Assembly: GCA_038231615.1 (NCBI GenBank)
Contig: JBBRLA010000059.1
Span: 1 to 20,979 of the forward strand
Reading direction: 5' to 3'
From: JBBRLA01 sp038231615
GTDB lineage: Bacteria > Myxococcota_A > Polyangia > Palsa-1104 > JAEUJZ01
DNA length: 20,979 bases
Below, in pieces: positions 7,992 through 14,311 of this stretch (its first letter is position 1; the number at the start of each line of letters is the position of its first letter). The notes beneath the pieces are model-generated. The model did no database searches, was not told the origin of the DNA, and saw only the letters and a program-made list of their open reading frames with translations. Position numbers and translations under genes: made by a program.

Positions 7992-8723
7992 TCAGTCGAT
8001 ACAGCAGAGCACGCCGCCCAGGAGGCCGACTTCCTGATGCGCCGCGTCGACCAGGCCATGGCTACAGGACCAGGGGGTGCCGGCGGCCTCGCAGCGCAGC
8101 GCCTCGGGCTGACCCAGGCACGCCGCCGTCGGTGTGATCGCCGTCGTCCGGGTCTCGGTGCCGCAGCCGACCAGCGCCGTCGGTTCCGCCATGGCCGCGG
8201 GGCAATCTGCCACCGTCCCCCCGGCGGTGATACCGGCGTCGATCTGCGTGGCATAGAAGCCGCTGACCGCCTTGCACTCCGCCGCCTTCACCAGCTTGAG
8301 CGAGACGTCCGCCGCGCCGCACACGTGATACCCCGCCGAGCACAGGGTGGCGAAGTTTCCCGCCGTGAAGTTGCCGGGGCAGGTGAAGACCCCCGCGGCG
8401 ACAGCCTGCGCGGTCGCGGTCTTGGTGCACGGCCCCGTCGGCGCCAGGTCCGGGACCGAGCGCAGGTCCGACACCGTCCGCAGGTCGCTCTTCTGGGGCA
8501 AGAGGTCCGCCGACAGCGAAAGGTCAAACCCCGGCGGCGCGGATAAAGTACGCTGGCACAGCCCGACGGAGCCCTGGGGACCGGTGGAGACGGCGCAGAA
8601 GAACCCGGGCGGGCAATCGGCGCCGCGCAACGACCCGTCGCAAGCGTAGCGGGCGGCATCCAGGTCCGGGTGGAAGCAGCCGAAAAGGAAGACGGCCGGG
8701 ACCACGCCGCGGCGCACGCGCAT
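7992..8723 (-). CDS. Cys-rich lipoprotein, myxobacterial type
   Basis: This 243-residue protein starts MRVRRGVVPAVFLFGC; the LFGC lipobox places the lipidated Cys at 16. It has a Cys-rich N-terminal segment (CDGSLRGADCPPGFFC), then a low-complexity linker with repeated DL dipeptides (DLSLSADLL, SDLRTVSDLRSVPDL). The C-terminal domain has at least nine Cys (CPGNF, GYHVCGAADVSLKL, WSCSHGLVDAAHQEVG, CCID) that probably form disulfides. This linker style is common in Polyangia-type lipoproteins. The start at 8723 has GGGAGG 7 bases upstream, and its ATG overlaps the stop of the TPR gene (TGATG), so the two are translationally coupled. Function unknown; cell-surface location likely. Confidence 0.78.
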   Translation of the reverse strand: MRVRRGVVPAVFLFGCFHPDLDAARYACDGSLRGADCPPGFFCAVSTGPQGSVGLCQRTLSAPPGFDLSLSADLLPQKSDLRTVSDLRSVPDLAPTGPCTKTATAQAVAAGVFTCPGNFTAGNFATLCSAGYHVCGAADVSLKLVKAAECKAVSGFYATQIDAGITAGGTVADCPAAMAEPTALVGCGTETRTTAITPTAACLGQPEALRCEAAGTPWSCSHGLVDAAHQEVGLLGGVLCCID

Positions 8724-9535
8724 CAGAAGCCTCCCGACATAGCGAGCCCCAGGCCCGCGGGGGTCACCACGATGTCCGTCGGGCCGGCGGGACCCGACCG
8801 CCGACGAACGAGCCATGCTGCGCCCCATGCCGCACCGGCGAGCAGCGCCGTCCCCCCGATCACGTCGGCGGTGATCCCGGCGGCGTCCAGCCGGTTGCCA
8901 TGCTGAAACAGGTCCGCGTCGAAGCGCCGGGACGACTCCAGGTTTTTCGCCGCAGAGAGCGCCGCCCCACCCAGGGCCCCCCCGATGATCAACATCGCCG
9001 CCCCTCCGCCGAACAGGGCGATGGCGCCCGCAGGTGGCCACTTCGACGACGGCATTCGCGGTGCCGCCGGGGTCACCGACCGGGCCGTCGGGGCCCGGGG
9101 CGGCACCACCGGGTCGGGCACCAGCTGCACGGGCAGCCCCGAGAGCCGCGAGATCTGCGCCCGCACTTCTTCCCGGTCCGCCGCTGCCGGGCGCTCCTGC
9201 AGATAGCGCGAGAGGAAGAGCATCGCCTCGTCGGGCCGCCCCAGGCTCTCGGACGCCGCCGCCACGTTGATCAGCATCTCCGGCAGCCGTGAGATCGCGT
9301 AGGCCAGCAGGAACTCCCGCAGCGCCCCCTTGTAGATGTGGTCCTTGTACGCCGACTCGCCCTGCTGGAAGTGGCGTTCCGCCTCGGCCATCGCCTCTTT
9401 CGTGTCCGCCTCCTGGGCTTCTTTTGCTTCTTTCGCCTCTTTTGCCTCTTTTGATCGAGACGCCGCCTGTGCCCGGTGAAGCGGGAAGCCGCACAGGGAG
9501 CACAGGGCCAGACACAGGAGCGCGCGTGGAGCCAA
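8723..9535 (-). CDS. Secreted/membrane TPR protein
   Basis: This 270-residue protein begins with a signal peptide (PRALLCLALCSLCGFPLHRAQA), then a Lys/Glu/Ala-rich stretch with KEA repeats (about 28-47). TPR-like helices follow (AMAEAERHFQQGESAYKDH, ALREFLLAYAISRLPEML and a third at SLGRPDEAMLFLSRYL). A Pro-rich linker leads to two hydrophobic segments (about 168-193 and 220-245). Myxobacteria encode many such TPR proteins with C-terminal membrane hairpins, of unknown role. The start is TTG 9535, the first available start after an in-frame stop; it has no clear ribosome-binding site. It overlaps the next gene by one base and heads the minus-strand envelope operon. Confidence 0.75.
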   Translation of the reverse strand: MAPRALLCLALCSLCGFPLHRAQAASRSKEAKEAKEAKEAQEADTKEAMAEAERHFQQGESAYKDHIYKGALREFLLAYAISRLPEMLINVAAASESLGRPDEAMLFLSRYLQERPAAADREEVRAQISRLSGLPVQLVPDPVVPPRAPTARSVTPAAPRMPSSKWPPAGAIALFGGGAAMLIIGGALGGAALSAAKNLESSRRFDADLFQHGNRLDAAGITADVIGGTALLAGAAWGAAWLVRRRSGPAGPTDIVVTPAGLGLAMSGGF

Positions 9536-9694
9536 GGGCTTTCATTATAAACGCGAACGCCCCCAGGGCCCACGGTTGCTTCCTTTCATCGATCTGGCCA
9601 TCATTCCCTGAAAAGCGATCGGCGGAGCAGACCCCACATGACACCCGGCCCCTAGGCAAAGCCCGACCTCGCCCCGCCCCTCCCGCCCGCGATC

Positions 9695-10273
9695 ATGGAC
9701 CGGCTGCGGCGCGAGACCCGGCAGCAGCACCAGTCCATCGAGCGCACCGTGCCCCTGCTAAAGGACGACCTGACCCGTCCCGCCTACTGCGCCTACCTGG
9801 GCCAGCTCCTCGGCTTCCACCGCCCCCTGGAACCGCTGCTCCACCTTTACCTGGGCGACCTGCCCGCTTTCGACCTGCCCGCCCGGTGCAAACGCTCCCT
9901 GCTGGAACACGACCTGGCGCACCTGGGGCAGCCCCCCGAAGCCATCGCCGTCCTCCCCTCGTGCACGGCCCTGCCGCCCCTTTTCGACGCGGCCCACGCC
10001 CTGGGGTGTCTCTACGTCCTGGAGGGGTCCACCCTGGGCGGGCAAATCCTTTCGCGGAAGGTGGCGACCCGCCTGGGCCTGCATCCGGGCACCGGCGCGT
10101 CCTACCTCTCGGCCTATGGCGCTGGCACCGGCGAGATGTGGCGCCGCTTCTGCGCCGCGCTGATCGCCCACGCCGGCCAGCACCGCGGCGAGGACCGCAT
10201 CGTCCAGGCCGCGCAGGACACCTTCGCCGCGCTGGAAGCCTGGCTCAAAGTCCCGGCGGGTCGTCTGCAGTAA
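9695..10273 (+). CDS. Biliverdin-producing heme oxygenase
   Basis: This 192-residue all-helical protein of the bacterial heme oxygenase (HemO/BphO-like) family has the N-terminal LRRETRQQHQSIE, with His 12 as candidate proximal heme ligand. The distal-helix-type motif YVLEGSTLGGQIL spans 107-119. The length is typical. The reaction is oxidative cleavage of heme to biliverdin, CO and iron. No bacteriophytochrome or heme-uptake gene is adjacent in the window, so iron release versus chromophore supply cannot be decided. It is divergent from the TPR gene across 159 bp. The ATG at 9695 has no strong ribosome-binding sequence. Confidence 0.88.
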   Translation: MDRLRRETRQQHQSIERTVPLLKDDLTRPAYCAYLGQLLGFHRPLEPLLHLYLGDLPAFDLPARCKRSLLEHDLAHLGQPPEAIAVLPSCTALPPLFDAAHALGCLYVLEGSTLGGQILSRKVATRLGLHPGTGASYLSAYGAGTGEMWRRFCAALIAHAGQHRGEDRIVQAAQDTFAALEAWLKVPAGRLQ

Positions 10274-10281
10274 TAAATCGT

Positions 10282-10296
10282 GCCCCGGCCCGGGGC
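10282..10296 (-). terminator. GC hairpin between convergent genes
   Basis: GCCCCG and CGGGGC are separated by GCC, between the heme oxygenase stop (10273) and the minus-strand stop at 10298. Read on the minus strand the hairpin is followed by ACGATTTATT, which is moderately T-rich. It probably acts as a terminator for the minus-strand gene and perhaps for both. Confidence 0.45.
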
Positions 10297-10297
10297 G

Positions 10298-10576
10298 CTA
10301 CTTGCGGGGGAGGTGGCGGCTGTTGGCGGTCGGGGGCGTGGCCGGGCCGGAAGGCGGGGTCGGCGGCGACGGGGGGGCCGGAGGATGAGCGGCCTTGTGG
10401 CCTTTGTGGGCCGGGACGGGGGGGGTCACCGCGGGCGTCGATCCCAGCAGCTTGTCCCGTTGCATCGCGGCGACCGAGTCTTCGAGCTGCTGGATCTTGG
10501 CATAGGCCGCCTGCAGTGCGTCGCCGACGTCGCCAGCCTGTAGGTTGAAGTCCTGCTGTTGCTGGGCCGCGGCGAA
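10298..10576 (-). pseudogene. 3' fragment of a Gln- and Pro/Ala-rich protein gene
   Basis: The minus strand encodes a coherent C-terminus of about 93 residues ending in TAG at 10298. The order is AAAQQQQDFNLQAGDVGDAL, a coiled-coil-like helix AAYAKIQQLEDSVAAMQRDK, and a low-complexity Pro/Ala/His/Lys tail ending NSRHLPRK. The frame runs into a stop (TAG, 10586-10588) at its upstream side with no usable start, so the 5' part of the gene is missing. It meets the equally truncated plus-strand kinase-like gene at about 10,570. The composition suggests a periplasmic protein, but the family is not recognised. Confidence 0.6.
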
Positions 10577-11260
10577 CCGGTGAGACTACAAGAGCATCGG
10601 CTGGGCCTGCATGTTGAGCCGAAGGAGCGTGAACGTGTGATGCGAAGGGCGCAGCGCAATGCAGCGGCGCTGCAGCAACTTGAGGGCATCGCAGGAGTGC
10701 CCTCACTTCGAGACTTCTTCTTCGACCCTGATGATCAGTCCGTGCTGTGGACGGCATACCGTTACATGGCAGGCACGCCTCTTTCGCGCTGCGGAGTGCA
10801 GGTGCCGACTCTGCCGGCGTTGATTGCGGTGGCGGAGGCGCTGGATGCCTGCCATCAGGTCGGGGTGATTCATCGGGCACTGTCACCGGAGTGTATTTTG
10901 ATCGCCGATTTGACGGGGAAGCCAGTGCTGCTGCACTTCGACTTCTCGCACGTTGAGGGCCAGCAGAGCATTGCATCGGTCATTGGCAGTGCGCTGGGGG
11001 CCTCCCCCTATACGGCCCCAGAGGCCAGAGCGGCGCCGGTCAACGGCCGGCGACCGGCGGCGTACATCTATTCGCTGGGTATCGTAGCACTGGAACTGCT
11101 TTTGCGCCAGAAGATTGGCGATCATAACCCGGTGCAGTTGGTAGATCACCTGCCCGAGCGACTCTTGCGACCCATCATCAGCAAGATGGTGGCACGAGAG
11201 TGGGCCGATCGCTTCCAGAGCATGACGGAAGTATGTCTGGCGCTTCGGCAGGGCTTCTGA
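10559..11260 (+). pseudogene. 5'-truncated protein-kinase-like (pseudokinase) gene
   Basis: About 233 codons encode most of a Ser/Thr-kinase-like domain that resembles the kinase parts of NERD/PglW-type proteins. Starting mid N-lobe, it shows EPVRLQ at the beta-3 position, an alpha-C-like RRAQRNAAALQQLE, SLRDFFF, VGVIHRALSPECIL (103-114), LLHFDFS (124-130), APEA (153-156) and YSLGIVALELLL. The glycine loop is absent, the beta-3 Lys is Gln, HRD is HRA, DFG is DFS, and the Asp before YSLG is Tyr, so phosphotransfer is not expected. The only starts are TTG 10559 and GTG 10580, without ribosome-binding sites. I read it as a truncated gene at a recombination junction. Confidence 0.65.
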
Positions 11261-11388
11261 AAGGCTCTGGTAGGGGACGAGCGCAGTGAGAGGGGTAAGG
11301 ACTGAGGGACTTCATTACTCATTAGATCGCCATCGAGAACCTGAAGTGCTCCGGTCGCCCTTTGCTAATCTCTGATGAGCCTGGTTGT

Positions 11389-11559
11389 TCAAGGTAGATG
11401 GAGCGGATGCTCGGCGTAGTGCTGACCGTCGGGCAGGTTGTCGACGTCCGTGCGAAACGCCTTGTTCTTGTCCGACCAACACCGGGGCCAGATGCGTAGC
11501 TTGAGTGCGCCGTCCGATGGCCAAGCATTGAGTCCCTGGCGAGCATCCCTTACCGTTGC
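11389..11559 (-). pseudogene. Phage-type gene fragment, no start visible
   Basis: The minus strand has a coding-like stretch with strongly G/C-ending codons, ending ALKLRIWPRCWSDKNKAF, then RTDVDNLPDGQHYAEHPLHL and TGA at 11389. No ATG, GTG or TTG precedes it in frame. A possible ATG just downstream of the previous gene's stop is in a different frame, so a small frameshift may separate start and body. It follows the 45-aa gene on the same strand, as in tightly packed phage gene blocks. Family not recognised. The 11261-11388 stretch beyond it shows nothing I can support. Confidence 0.4.
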
Positions 11560-11687
11560 CAGCGCCCGAAGCCATACCGCTTTACTCGCCAGCCCGTCGG
11601 GCCGTCGGCATAGATGTCCAACCAGGCCCGCCTGATCTTCAGGTGCAGATACCTGCTCCCGCGCGCATCCCTCAGTAGTGCGATCAC
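11550..11687 (-). CDS. Small basic protein, 45 aa, phage-type
   Basis: GTG at 11687 overlaps the TGA of the preceding minus-strand gene (GTGA), a typical translational coupling in phage genomes. The 45 residues (IALLRDARGSRYLHLKIRRA, then WLDIYADGPTGWRVKRYGFGRWQR) are basic and rich in aromatics, and codon third positions are strongly G/C. This suggests a real small protein, perhaps nucleic-acid binding. No family is recognised. Confidence 0.45.
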   Translation of the reverse strand: MIALLRDARGSRYLHLKIRRAWLDIYADGPTGWRVKRYGFGRWQR

Positions 11688-12070
11688 TTGGCCTCGACGC
11701 GATCCGGGGGGCGCAGCACAGCCCCGCTGCCGGGTTCTCGCCACGCTCCGGGGCGGCGAAGGTTGCCCTGAGCCGTCACGATCGCCGCGGCCGCAGCTTC
11801 CCAGGCCGCGGCCACTTTGGTGCCGCTCGCCTGTACCTCGGCCCAGCTGGGCATCGGCCTTCCATCCCAGGTCTTGCCGCCGATCGCCTCGGCGTAGGCC
11901 TCATAGCCGATCTGGCCGGTGTCTTCTGGTCGCCCATGGCCAGGAGCATGGCACGGCGCGATCGACCTCCCAAGATTGGTCAGGCCCGCGATGCCGATCT
12001 GGCTGATTCTGGCGGGGTTACGAGGGCGCCCCGCTGCGGGAGCCGCGGCTGGGTCCTGTTTTGGGCCCAC
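11684..12070 (-). CDS. Phage-like small protein (YEAYAEAIGGKTWDG type)
   Basis: The frame ends VEAK-TGA at 11684. Its core, IGYEAYAEAIGGKTWDGRP followed by MPSWAEV and an Ala-rich helix VAAAWEAAAAAIV, is a pattern I know from short phage and prophage proteins of unknown function (Y-x2-Y, G-x-x-W-D-G, P-x-W). The start is uncertain. GTG 12070 gives 128 residues but has no ribosome-binding site. An ATG within another frame near 11950 raises the possibility that a frameshift has scrambled the 5' part. It sits between a methyltransferase tail and a coupled 45-aa gene, all minus strand. Confidence 0.45.
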   Translation of the reverse strand: MGPKQDPAAAPAAGRPRNPARISQIGIAGLTNLGRSIAPCHAPGHGRPEDTGQIGYEAYAEAIGGKTWDGRPMPSWAEVQASGTKVAAAWEAAAAAIVTAQGNLRRPGAWREPGSGAVLRPPDRVEAK

Positions 12071-12095
12071 AAATGAGGGGCAGAAAGAGGAAGGC

Positions 12096-12200
12096 TCAGC
12101 AGGCCTTGGCCAGGCGCTGCCGGGCGATCTCGGCGTAGGCCGGCGACATCTCGATCCCAAACACACCGGCCAGGCGAGCTGTGCGCCGGCGACCAGGCCA
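12096..12200 (-). pseudogene. C-terminal remnant of a DNA methyltransferase
   Basis: The minus strand reads RLAGVFGIEMSPAYAEIARQ then RLAKAC and TGA (12096-12098). This matches the end of site-specific N4/N6 DNA methyltransferases, where the FxGxE-x-x-P-x-Y-x-x-I-A-x-x-R-L block closes the SAM-binding fold. Only about 30 residues survive. Immediately upstream the sequence becomes a plus-strand HTH gene, and a GLVAGAQLAW-like segment appears in a neighbouring frame, so the gene is truncated and perhaps frameshifted. Such enzymes are common in phages. Confidence 0.5.
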
Positions 12201-12202
12201 CG

Positions 12203-12511
12203 GTGCGCGAGTCCCTGGCGGCCTGGCTCAGGGAAGGCTTCCTGCCTCCGGAGGCCTCCCTGCTCTGCGAGGCCTGGGCGCAGGGCATGGATGATGACGA
12301 GGCGTGCCTGGTGGCGGGTTGCACGCTGGAACAGCTCGACTACGTGCGCAAGGAGCTGCGCCACCTGCTGTCCACGGCCGGGTTTGACGAGCCCGCGCAG
12401 CTGGAGCTGAGCCCCGCCGAGGTCGCCCGGGTCAGCGGCCTCCCGCTCAAGAAGGTATACAAGCGGCTACAGCGGGGCCGCATCACCGGCCGCAAGCGGG
12501 ACCGGCGCTGA
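12203..12511 (+). CDS. Helix-turn-helix (excisionase/MerR-like) protein
   Basis: This 102-residue protein has a helical N-terminal part (WLREGFLPPEASLLCEAWAQ, then GMDDDEACLVAGCTLEQLDY). The C-terminal winged-helix-like segment is LELSPAEVARVSGLPLKKVY followed by KRLQRGRITGRKRDRR, resembling HTH_17/excisionase DNA-binding domains. Codons are strongly coding-like from GTG 12203 on. No ribosome-binding site precedes it, and the junction with the methyltransferase remnant is at the same place, so the true N-terminus may be lost. A DNA-binding role in mobile-element control is plausible. Confidence 0.6.
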   Translation: MRESLAAWLREGFLPPEASLLCEAWAQGMDDDEACLVAGCTLEQLDYVRKELRHLLSTAGFDEPAQLELSPAEVARVSGLPLKKVYKRLQRGRITGRKRDRR

Positions 12512-12579
12512 CCGGCGCTGGCGCATCGTGCGTGCGGACGCCCAGCATGCTAGGCTGACGCTGAAACCGGAGTCGGGTG

Positions 12580-12750
12580 ATGATTGAAAGAGAGGCGCAG
12601 AGCCAGCACGCGCTGCAACTCCAGCAGGAAGGGTCCCCGCGAGACGTCGCCCAGGAGCTGGCCGATCAGTTTCAGCCTGAGGTGCTGTTCCGGGCGCTGA
12701 TCCTGGCGCGGCGCTCGCTCAGGAAGCGAGCGGAAGAGGACGGTCGCTGA
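12580..12750 (+). CDS. Small helical protein, 56 aa
   Basis: ATG 12580 is preceded by GGAG at 8 bases and opens a 56-codon frame (MIEREAQSQHALQLQQEGSP and so on, to RSLRKRAEEDGR). The protein is helix-rich and charged, with G/C-ending codons. Its TGA is directly followed by the reverse stop of the H1-like gene (TGATCA), so the two genes converge with zero spacing. No function is recognised. The middle, RDVAQELADQFQPEVLFRAL, could be a short helical-bundle or HTH-like unit. Confidence 0.6.
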   Translation: MIEREAQSQHALQLQQEGSPRDVAQELADQFQPEVLFRALILARRSLRKRAEEDGR

Positions 12751-13194
12751 TCACCGGCGCGGGCTGGCGGCCGTCTTGGTTGCCGGCTTGGCCTTCGCCA
12801 ACGTCTTGGTTGCCGGCTTGGCCTTCGCCAACGTCTTGGCCTTCGTCGCAGGCTTGGCCTTCGTCGCAGGCTTGGCCTTGGCCGCGGGCTTGGCCACCTT
12901 CGCGGCCGCCGGCTTGGCCTTTGTCGCCTTGGCCGCCTTGGCCTTCGCCGGCTTCTTCCGCTTCTGACCACCCACCGCCCGCTTCGCTCGCGAGATGTCC
13001 TCGCTGGCGTCGAGGTAGTAGAGGAATCCCTCTTCCCGCTCGAACCCGCCCGCCACCACCTTCTCTGCTTTCCCGGGCTCGGCCTTCGCCTGCCCCGCAC
13101 GCCTCATCGGCGTCTTGTACACGTCGGCCCCCCGAAGGAAATACAGGAATCCCGACTCGCGCTTCACATCCAACTTCACTACTTTTTCGGCCAT
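12751..13194 (-). CDS. Histone-H1-like basic protein with two GFLYFL repeats
   Basis: This 147-residue protein has two N-terminal repeats of about 30 residues. The first is KVVKLDVKRESGFLYFLRGA (about 5-33) and the second KVVAGGFEREEGFLYYLDAS then EDISRAKRA (about 45-74). A Lys/Ala/Pro/Thr tail (about 78-147) is built from AKPATKAK and TLAKAKPATK units, as in histone H1-like bacterial DNA-binding proteins. The start at 13194 is supported by GGAG 7 bases upstream; the longer open frame to 13365 is not. Nucleoid binding or compaction is inferred for the tail; the repeats may be a small beta module. It is common in style in myxobacteria. Confidence 0.75.
   Translation of the reverse strand: MAEKVVKLDVKRESGFLYFLRGADVYKTPMRRAGQAKAEPGKAEKVVAGGFEREEGFLYYLDASEDISRAKRAVGGQKRKKPAKAKAAKATKAKPAAAKVAKPAAKAKPATKAKPATKAKTLAKAKPATKTLAKAKPATKTAASPRR
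12775..12880. repeat. In-gene tandem repeats of the H1-like tail
   Basis: A 30-bp unit beginning cttggttgccggcttggcct occurs twice in tandem (about 12775-12834). Next to it an 18-bp unit cttcgtcgcaggcttggc occurs twice (about 12840-12875). Units are multiples of three, so copy-number changes would keep the reading frame and alter only tail length. Confidence 0.75.
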
Positions 13195-13332
13195 TACCTT
13201 CTCCACGTGATTGAAGACGAAGGCAAAGTGAAGGCTTCCGACGGGGCTGTCAATTCTTTTGCGCCGCATTAGGACGGCCTCCGCGGCCAGGGGACTTCGC
13301 GGTGCGGCGGGCATGGCGCCGTCGGAGGGCGC

Positions 13333-13351
13333 CACACCACTTTTCACACCA
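13333..13351. repeat. 19-bp direct repeat, copy 1
   Basis: cacaccacttttcacacca is identical to 13544-13562, 211 bp away. Copy 1 is in the spacer upstream of the H1-like gene, and copy 2 is inside the hypothetical gene at 13481-13948. Both would read GVKSGV on the minus strand. They flank the palindrome at 13448. Confidence 0.8.
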
Positions 13352-13447
13352 CCGCATACCATCAAAGGCAGGCCGTGCGGGATTGCTCGGGATTGCTGTA
13401 TCGATGAAGTCTCGACGGGAGAAGCGATACGGAGCGGGCCTTAGCGG

Positions 13448-13480
13448 TATATCGATTATGCGATCGGCATAATCGATATA
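13448..13480. promoter_or_regulatory. 14-bp perfect palindrome (operator, recombination site or hairpin)
   Basis: TATATCGATTATGC is followed by five bases (GATCG) and then its exact reverse complement. It is far more AT-rich than the surroundings and starts immediately after the stop of the minus-strand gene. There is no T-run on either side, so a classic intrinsic terminator is unlikely. A protein-binding dyad or a recombination/resolution site fits better. The spacer 13195-13447 otherwise holds only the 19-bp repeat. Confidence 0.7.
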
Positions 13481-13948
13481 TCAATGCGCCTTCTTATTCT
13501 TCCGTCGCTGATGAATGGGTGTCGGCTCTGAATCTGATTCACTCACACCACTTTTCACACCATCTGCGCCCCCGGCACAACCTCCCTGAAATTCGCCAGT
13601 TCTAGCACCTTGGCGATCGCCCCCCTGCGCTCCGCGGCGCACCAGACTGCGCAGGATCAGATCCTCAATCCTGTCGGCGAGGTAGCGCAGCGGGGTAGCC
13701 ACCCGGGAGCGGTTGCCGATGGCCCCCCAGTGGCAGGTGCTCCCCGTGGTCGAGGGGCCCTCCGGCGCCCGCCAGGGCAGCGCCGGCCATACCTCCGCCG
13801 CCAGTTCGCGCAGCGCAACCAGGGGCCGACGCTGGATGATGGCGACCAATTCCCCGTTGCTGGGGTTGAAGTTCTCCGGCATCCGCCGGGCTACGGGACG
13901 CTCTTCTATTGTAAGTGAAACTACAGACGGATCTGTGTCGTTGGACAA
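13481..13948 (-). CDS. Hypothetical protein, 155 aa
   Basis: TTG at 13948 follows a very good AGGAGG at 5-6 bases, which decides the start. The protein opens SNDTDPSVVSLTIEERPVAR. Its central segment is ELVAIIQRRPLVALRELAAE then VWPALPWRAPE, followed by RVATPLRYLADRIEDLILRS, and the hydrophilic tail ends QRRKNKKAH. No membrane segment or known motif was seen; it could be a helical regulatory protein. The last 30 codons include the repeat-encoded GVKSGV, and the stop is directly followed by the 14-bp palindrome. It is divergent from the dual-XRE operon. Confidence 0.6.
   Translation of the reverse strand: MSNDTDPSVVSLTIEERPVARRMPENFNPSNGELVAIIQRRPLVALRELAAEVWPALPWRAPEGPSTTGSTCHWGAIGNRSRVATPLRYLADRIEDLILRSLVRRGAQGGDRQGARTGEFQGGCAGGADGVKSGVSESDSEPTPIHQRRKNKKAH
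13544..13562. repeat. 19-bp direct repeat, copy 2
   Basis: Identical to 13333-13351. This copy lies inside the 3' part of the hypothetical gene, 64 bp from the palindrome. Confidence 0.8.
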
Positions 13949-14008
13949 GACTTCCTCCTGTACGCGGTCGGATCTCGCCCTCAGAAAGCAAACCGGCCGC
14001 GTGCCGAT

Positions 14009-14036
14009 GGGGCGGGTAACCGCCCCGGGTTTATTT
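14009..14036 (+). terminator. Terminator-like hairpin upstream of the dual-XRE operon
   Basis: GGGGCGG, a GTAA (GNRA) loop and CCGCCCC are followed by GGGTTTATTT. It has the form of an intrinsic terminator on the plus strand, yet no plus-strand gene precedes it; the gene to its left runs the other way. It could end a leader or antisense transcript. The 13949-14311 spacer holds this hairpin, a GC-rich stretch without a supportable gene, and the promoter-like region near 14205-14270. Confidence 0.5.
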
Positions 14037-14204
14037 CCTCGCTCCTACCGCGTCGCTGGTGACCTCCGGGTGCCGCGGGTTTCCCCTCGATCAGGCTCTC
14101 CCCCTGGACGGAGAAGATCGGCCACGACCCGGCGCTCTCGGCGCCCGGCCTGGCCTCTTATCTCATCGCTGTGCTGACTCCGGGGCATCTTCGGATGGTT
14201 CCTT

Positions 14205-14270
14205 TGTTGCGGTGTTGCAGGATAAGTAGTAGCTTGGTTACGAAATGGTTGCAACACTTAATCCGCGCTG
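14205..14270 (+). promoter_or_regulatory. Putative promoter/operator of the dual-XRE operon
   Basis: A locally AT-rich stretch carries TGTTGC at 14205 and 14213 and the palindrome GTTGCAAC at 14248-14255. TTGGTT, an 18-bp spacer and TTAATC form a possible sigma-70-type promoter. Three copies of a TTGC core just upstream of an HTH gene suggest an autoregulatory operator. This is inference from spacing and composition only. Confidence 0.3.
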
Positions 14271-14311
14271 TCGTCGGTAAGTTGACTGCGTTTTTGATGA
14301 TGGAAGCGTGC

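Noticed and set aside
7992..9659. Single 555-codon minus-strand gene
   Set aside because: Its N-terminal 310 codons are out of frame with the well-supported TPR gene; only the last 243 codons, with their own ribosome-binding site and lipobox, are real.
11684..12364. 226-codon minus-strand gene
   Set aside because: The upstream part crosses the methyltransferase remnant's frame and overlaps the HTH gene; only the portion below about 12070 looks coding.
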